Positions 61,479 through 64,000 of a DNA stretch of 64,000 bases are shown here, one piece after another; within the stretch, counting starts at the first letter, position 1, and each line of letters opens with the position of its first letter. A model generated the notes under the pieces. The model worked only from the letters and a program-made list of their open reading frames with translations, was not told the origin of the DNA and did no database searches. A program made the translations under genes and the position numbers. The DNA comes from Bryobacteraceae bacterium (GTDB taxonomy: Bacteria; Acidobacteriota; Terriglobia; Bryobacterales; Bryobacteraceae): the NCBI GenBank assembly GCA_030041495.1, contig JASHNT010000017.1:1-64000 (forward strand), written 5' to 3'.

Positions 61479-63327
61479 CGATCTTAAGCTGTATTACGAG
61501 CGAGAGCTCGATTATCTGCGTCAATTAGGCGCGGAATTCGCCGGGAAATATCCGAAAATCGCGCAACGGCTGGTTCTGGAGACGGACAAAGAGAGTCCCG
61601 ATCCGCACGTGGAGCGCCTCCTGGAGGGGTTCGCATTCCTGGCCGCGCGCGTGCATCTGAAGATCGACGACGAATTTCCGGAGATCACGGAGGCGCTGCT
61701 CAGCATCCTCTATCCCCACTACATCCGTCCCATGCCTTCCATGACTATTGTCGAGATGCATCTCGACGCCGAGGAAGGCGGCGTGGCGGCACCGCAACAG
61801 GTGCCTCGCGGAGCCGGATTGAACTCGCGTCCGGTGGGTGGAGTGCCGTGCCAGTTCCGCACCTGTTATGAGACCACCGTGTGGCCGCTGGAAGTGAAGG
61901 CGGGGGAGTGGACCTCGCCAGACCGCTTGTCGCCGCCGGTGAAATCGCTGGAGGCGGCGGCTGCGGTGCGCATCGAGATTCAAGCTCCGCAGGACGTGCA
62001 GATGGCGAAGCTGGGGCTGGAGACGCTGCGCCTGCATGTGGCCGGGAACGCCAGCATCGCCCACGCGCTGTACGAATTGCTGTGCGCCAACACCGTCCAG
62101 ATTCTGGTGCGCGACCCGTCTCCGGGCTCGCGCGTGCGGCCGCTCGCGCTACGGCCCGAAAATCTCCGGCCGCTGGGATTTGAGGAAGCGGAAGCAATGC
62201 TCCCCTACCCGCGGCGCAGTTTCCCCGGCTATCGCGTCCTCCAGGAATATTTCACTTTCCCGGAGAAATTCTTTTTCTTTGACCTGGAAGGGCTTGAAGA
62301 GGCGTGGACGCAAGGATTCAAAAACCGTTTTGAGCTGGTCTTCTTACTTTCGCCCTTCGAGGGCGGCGACCGCCGGCAACTGCTGGAGCAGGGGGTCAAC
62401 GCCAAGACTTTCCGCTTGAACTCGACGCCGGTGGTGAACCTGTTTGCGCTAACCGCTGAACCGATCCTGCTGACACAGCGCCGCTACGAATACCCGCTGA
62501 TCCCCGACGTGCGGCGTCCCTTCGCCACCGAGGTGTTTTCGGTGGAGGAAGTGATCAGCGTGAATCCGCAGGACAACCAGGTGCTGCATTTTGAGCCCTT
62601 TTACTCCTTCCGCCACACCACGCAGAAAGACGCGGCGCGAGGCGGGCCGCAAACGTTCTGGATCGCCCACCGCCGCGCCTCGGCCAAGAGCGGCGATGAG
62701 GGCACGGACGTCTCCCTGGCGCTAGTGGATTTGTCGGCCCGGCCGCTGCATCCGGACACGGATACGCTGACCGTGCGCGCGATGTGCACCAATCGCGATC
62801 TTCCCGCGCGGCTGGCGTTCGGAAACGAAGACGGCGACTTCGATCTGGAGGGAGGCGCGGCGGTCAAGCGCATCGTGGCTCTGCGCAAGCCCACCAACGC
62901 AGTGCGTCCGCCGTTGGGCAGCGCGGCGCTGTGGCGGCTGATCTCGCATCTCTCGCTGAATTATCTGTCGCTGGTGGAAGAGGGCCGTGAGGCTCTGCAG
63001 GAAATCCTGAAGCTGTACGACTTCACCGGCTCGGCTTTTTCGGAGCGGCAGATCGACGCGATCACCGGCTTGAAGAGCGGGCCGCACTTCGCGAGGCTGA
63101 TCTCAGAGAACGGCGTCACATTCGCGCGCGGTACCCGCGTGGAGATCGAGTTCGACGAAGACCAATTTGCCGGCGGCGGCGTGTTCCTGTTCGCCAGCGC
63201 GATTGAGCGTTTTCTGGGAGAATACGTCTCGCTCAACAGCTTCAGTCAACTGATCGCGCGCTCGCGGCAGAGAAAGGAGGCACTCAAGCAATGGCCGCCC
63301 CGGGCGGGTCAGATGATCTTGATGTGA
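61471..63327 (+). CDS. tssF: Type VI secretion baseplate protein TssF
   Basis: 618 residues from a GTG at 61471. DDLKLYYERELDYLRQLGAEFAGKYPKIAQRL and DPHVERLLEGFAFLAARVHLKIDDEFPEITEALL are TssF/VasA signatures. Forms the wedge with TssG. Confidence 0.95.
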   Translation: MRDDLKLYYERELDYLRQLGAEFAGKYPKIAQRLVLETDKESPDPHVERLLEGFAFLAARVHLKIDDEFPEITEALLSILYPHYIRPMPSMTIVEMHLDAEEGGVAAPQQVPRGAGLNSRPVGGVPCQFRTCYETTVWPLEVKAGEWTSPDRLSPPVKSLEAAAAVRIEIQAPQDVQMAKLGLETLRLHVAGNASIAHALYELLCANTVQILVRDPSPGSRVRPLALRPENLRPLGFEEAEAMLPYPRRSFPGYRVLQEYFTFPEKFFFFDLEGLEEAWTQGFKNRFELVFLLSPFEGGDRRQLLEQGVNAKTFRLNSTPVVNLFALTAEPILLTQRRYEYPLIPDVRRPFATEVFSVEEVISVNPQDNQVLHFEPFYSFRHTTQKDAARGGPQTFWIAHRRASAKSGDEGTDVSLALVDLSARPLHPDTDTLTVRAMCTNRDLPARLAFGNEDGDFDLEGGAAVKRIVALRKPTNAVRPPLGSAALWRLISHLSLNYLSLVEEGREALQEILKLYDFTGSAFSERQIDAITGLKSGPHFARLISENGVTFARGTRVEIEFDEDQFAGGGVFLFASAIERFLGEYVSLNSFSQLIARSRQRKEALKQWPPRAGQMILM

Positions 63328-64000
63328 GCGTCGCCACCGAAATGTCCGCGCTTGATGTGGGCGAAAAAAAGGCCGCTGAAGGAAACGCCGCCGAAGGCCG
63401 CTACACGGAAGTCGAGCGCCTGCTGCGCGAAACCCCGCAGGAGTTCGAATATTTCCAAGCCGTGCACTTATTGGAGTGCATGTTCGAACAGCGGGAACCG
63501 GTGGGAGGATTCGCGCCTCCGGCCAAAGAGGTGGCGCGCCTCCACGTGCACGCATCGCTGCCGTTTCCGGCCAGCCAGATTCAACGCATGGATTGGCCGC
63601 AGGACGGAGTTCCAGGCGTGGTCATCAACTTCATGGGATTGTTCGGACCATCCGGTTTGCTGCCGTTGTACTACACCACCCTGATCGTCGAGCGAATCCG
63701 GCAGAAGGATCACGCACTTCAGGATTTTCTCGACATCTTTCATCATCGCATGGCCGGATTGTTTTACCGGGCGTGGGAGAAATACCGCTTCACCATTGCT
63801 TATGAGCGAGGCACATCGCCGGGCGGAGCGCGCGACCGCTTCTCGCACCATCTGATGGACTTGACCGGATTGGGCACCTCGGGGCTGGAACAGAGGCTTC
63901 GGGTGCGCGACGATTCGCTGCTGTACTACTCCGGTTTGCTGTCCTTGCACTCCCGGCCGGCCGCGGCGCTACAGCGGGTACTCTGGGACTATTTCGACGT
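63291..64000 (+). CDS. tssG: Type VI secretion baseplate protein TssG, partial (window end)
   Basis: 236 codons to the window end, starting at the ATG at 63291 inside the tssF 3' end; AGGAGG is 11 bases upstream. After a polar start (MAAPGGSDDLDVSVATEMSA) the TssG-type sequence appears: LLRETPQEFEYFQAVHLLECMF, VVINFMGLFGPSGLLPLYYT and DFLDIFHHRMAGLFYRAWEKYRF. Open at the 3' edge of the window. Confidence 0.92.
   Translation, partial: MAAPGGSDDLDVSVATEMSALDVGEKKAAEGNAAEGRYTEVERLLRETPQEFEYFQAVHLLECMFEQREPVGGFAPPAKEVARLHVHASLPFPASQIQRMDWPQDGVPGVVINFMGLFGPSGLLPLYYTTLIVERIRQKDHALQDFLDIFHHRMAGLFYRAWEKYRFTIAYERGTSPGGARDRFSHHLMDLTGLGTSGLEQRLRVRDDSLLYYSGLLSLHSRPAAALQRVLWDYFD

Overview
The window looks like a chromosomal segment of an Acidobacteriota bacterium, most likely Solibacter/Bryobacter-like (this placement is inference). 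Reasons: high GC content, two large FtsX/MacB permeases of the acidobacterial ADOP type, a VWFA-related acidobacterial-domain protein, a kumamolisin-type S53 protease, a 1322-residue Oar-like TonB-dependent receptor, and many GTG/TTG starts.

Layout. 1-601: the end of an insertion sequence next to a gene fragment. 611-13651: envelope and regulatory genes (VWFA protein, lipoprotein, cold-shock protein, NtrY/NtrC-like two-component pair, S53 protease, ABC exporter with an internally deleted permease copy, BamA/TamA-like protein, carboxypeptidase-regulatory-domain protein). 13667-19572: a minus-strand aromatic amino-acid supraoperon read trpC-trpF-trpB-trpA-aroQ-aroF-tyrA, preceded by a CusF-like lipoprotein gene. 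20487-22514: an accessory island with an IS1-type transposase translationally coupled to two passenger genes, placed just before rplM. 22558-26562: the conserved block rplM-rpsI-rpsB-tsf-pyrH-frr. 26603-31996: accessory DNA with a proteasome-like Ntn hydrolase, a second IS1-type transposase, a 31-codon gene, 9-bp tandem repeats, a nuclease-like gene, a KGG-like small protein and a vapBC pair. 32006-35600: E2-lipB-lpdA for 2-oxoacid dehydrogenase function. 36111-45575: HtrA protease, POTRA-only protein, TonB-dependent receptor, ADOP permease. 45644-47845: scpA-scpB-rluB. 47892-50749: decayed toxin-antitoxin and peroxiredoxin genes around an MBL/rhodanese sulfur-handling gene, then a small membrane protein coupled to an OmpA-like protein. 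52491-55034: a second ADOP permease. 55175-64000: a type VI secretion operon tssB-tssC-hcp-hcp-tagJ-tssA-tssE-tssF-tssG, cut by the window end.

Two themes stand out. First, a short palindrome occurs three times; two copies lie inside the 3' ends of trpA and lipB, and give both unrelated proteins the same tail (WSGVSAP plus one residue). Second, the accessory segments hold small or broken genes that simple ORF calling misses: a 31-codon gene with a near-perfect Shine-Dalgarno, a 43-residue membrane protein, a frameshifted hicA, a frameshifted hicB, and a peroxiredoxin relic whose peroxidatic cysteine position is arginine.

All calls come from reading the sequence; no database search or structure prediction was run.
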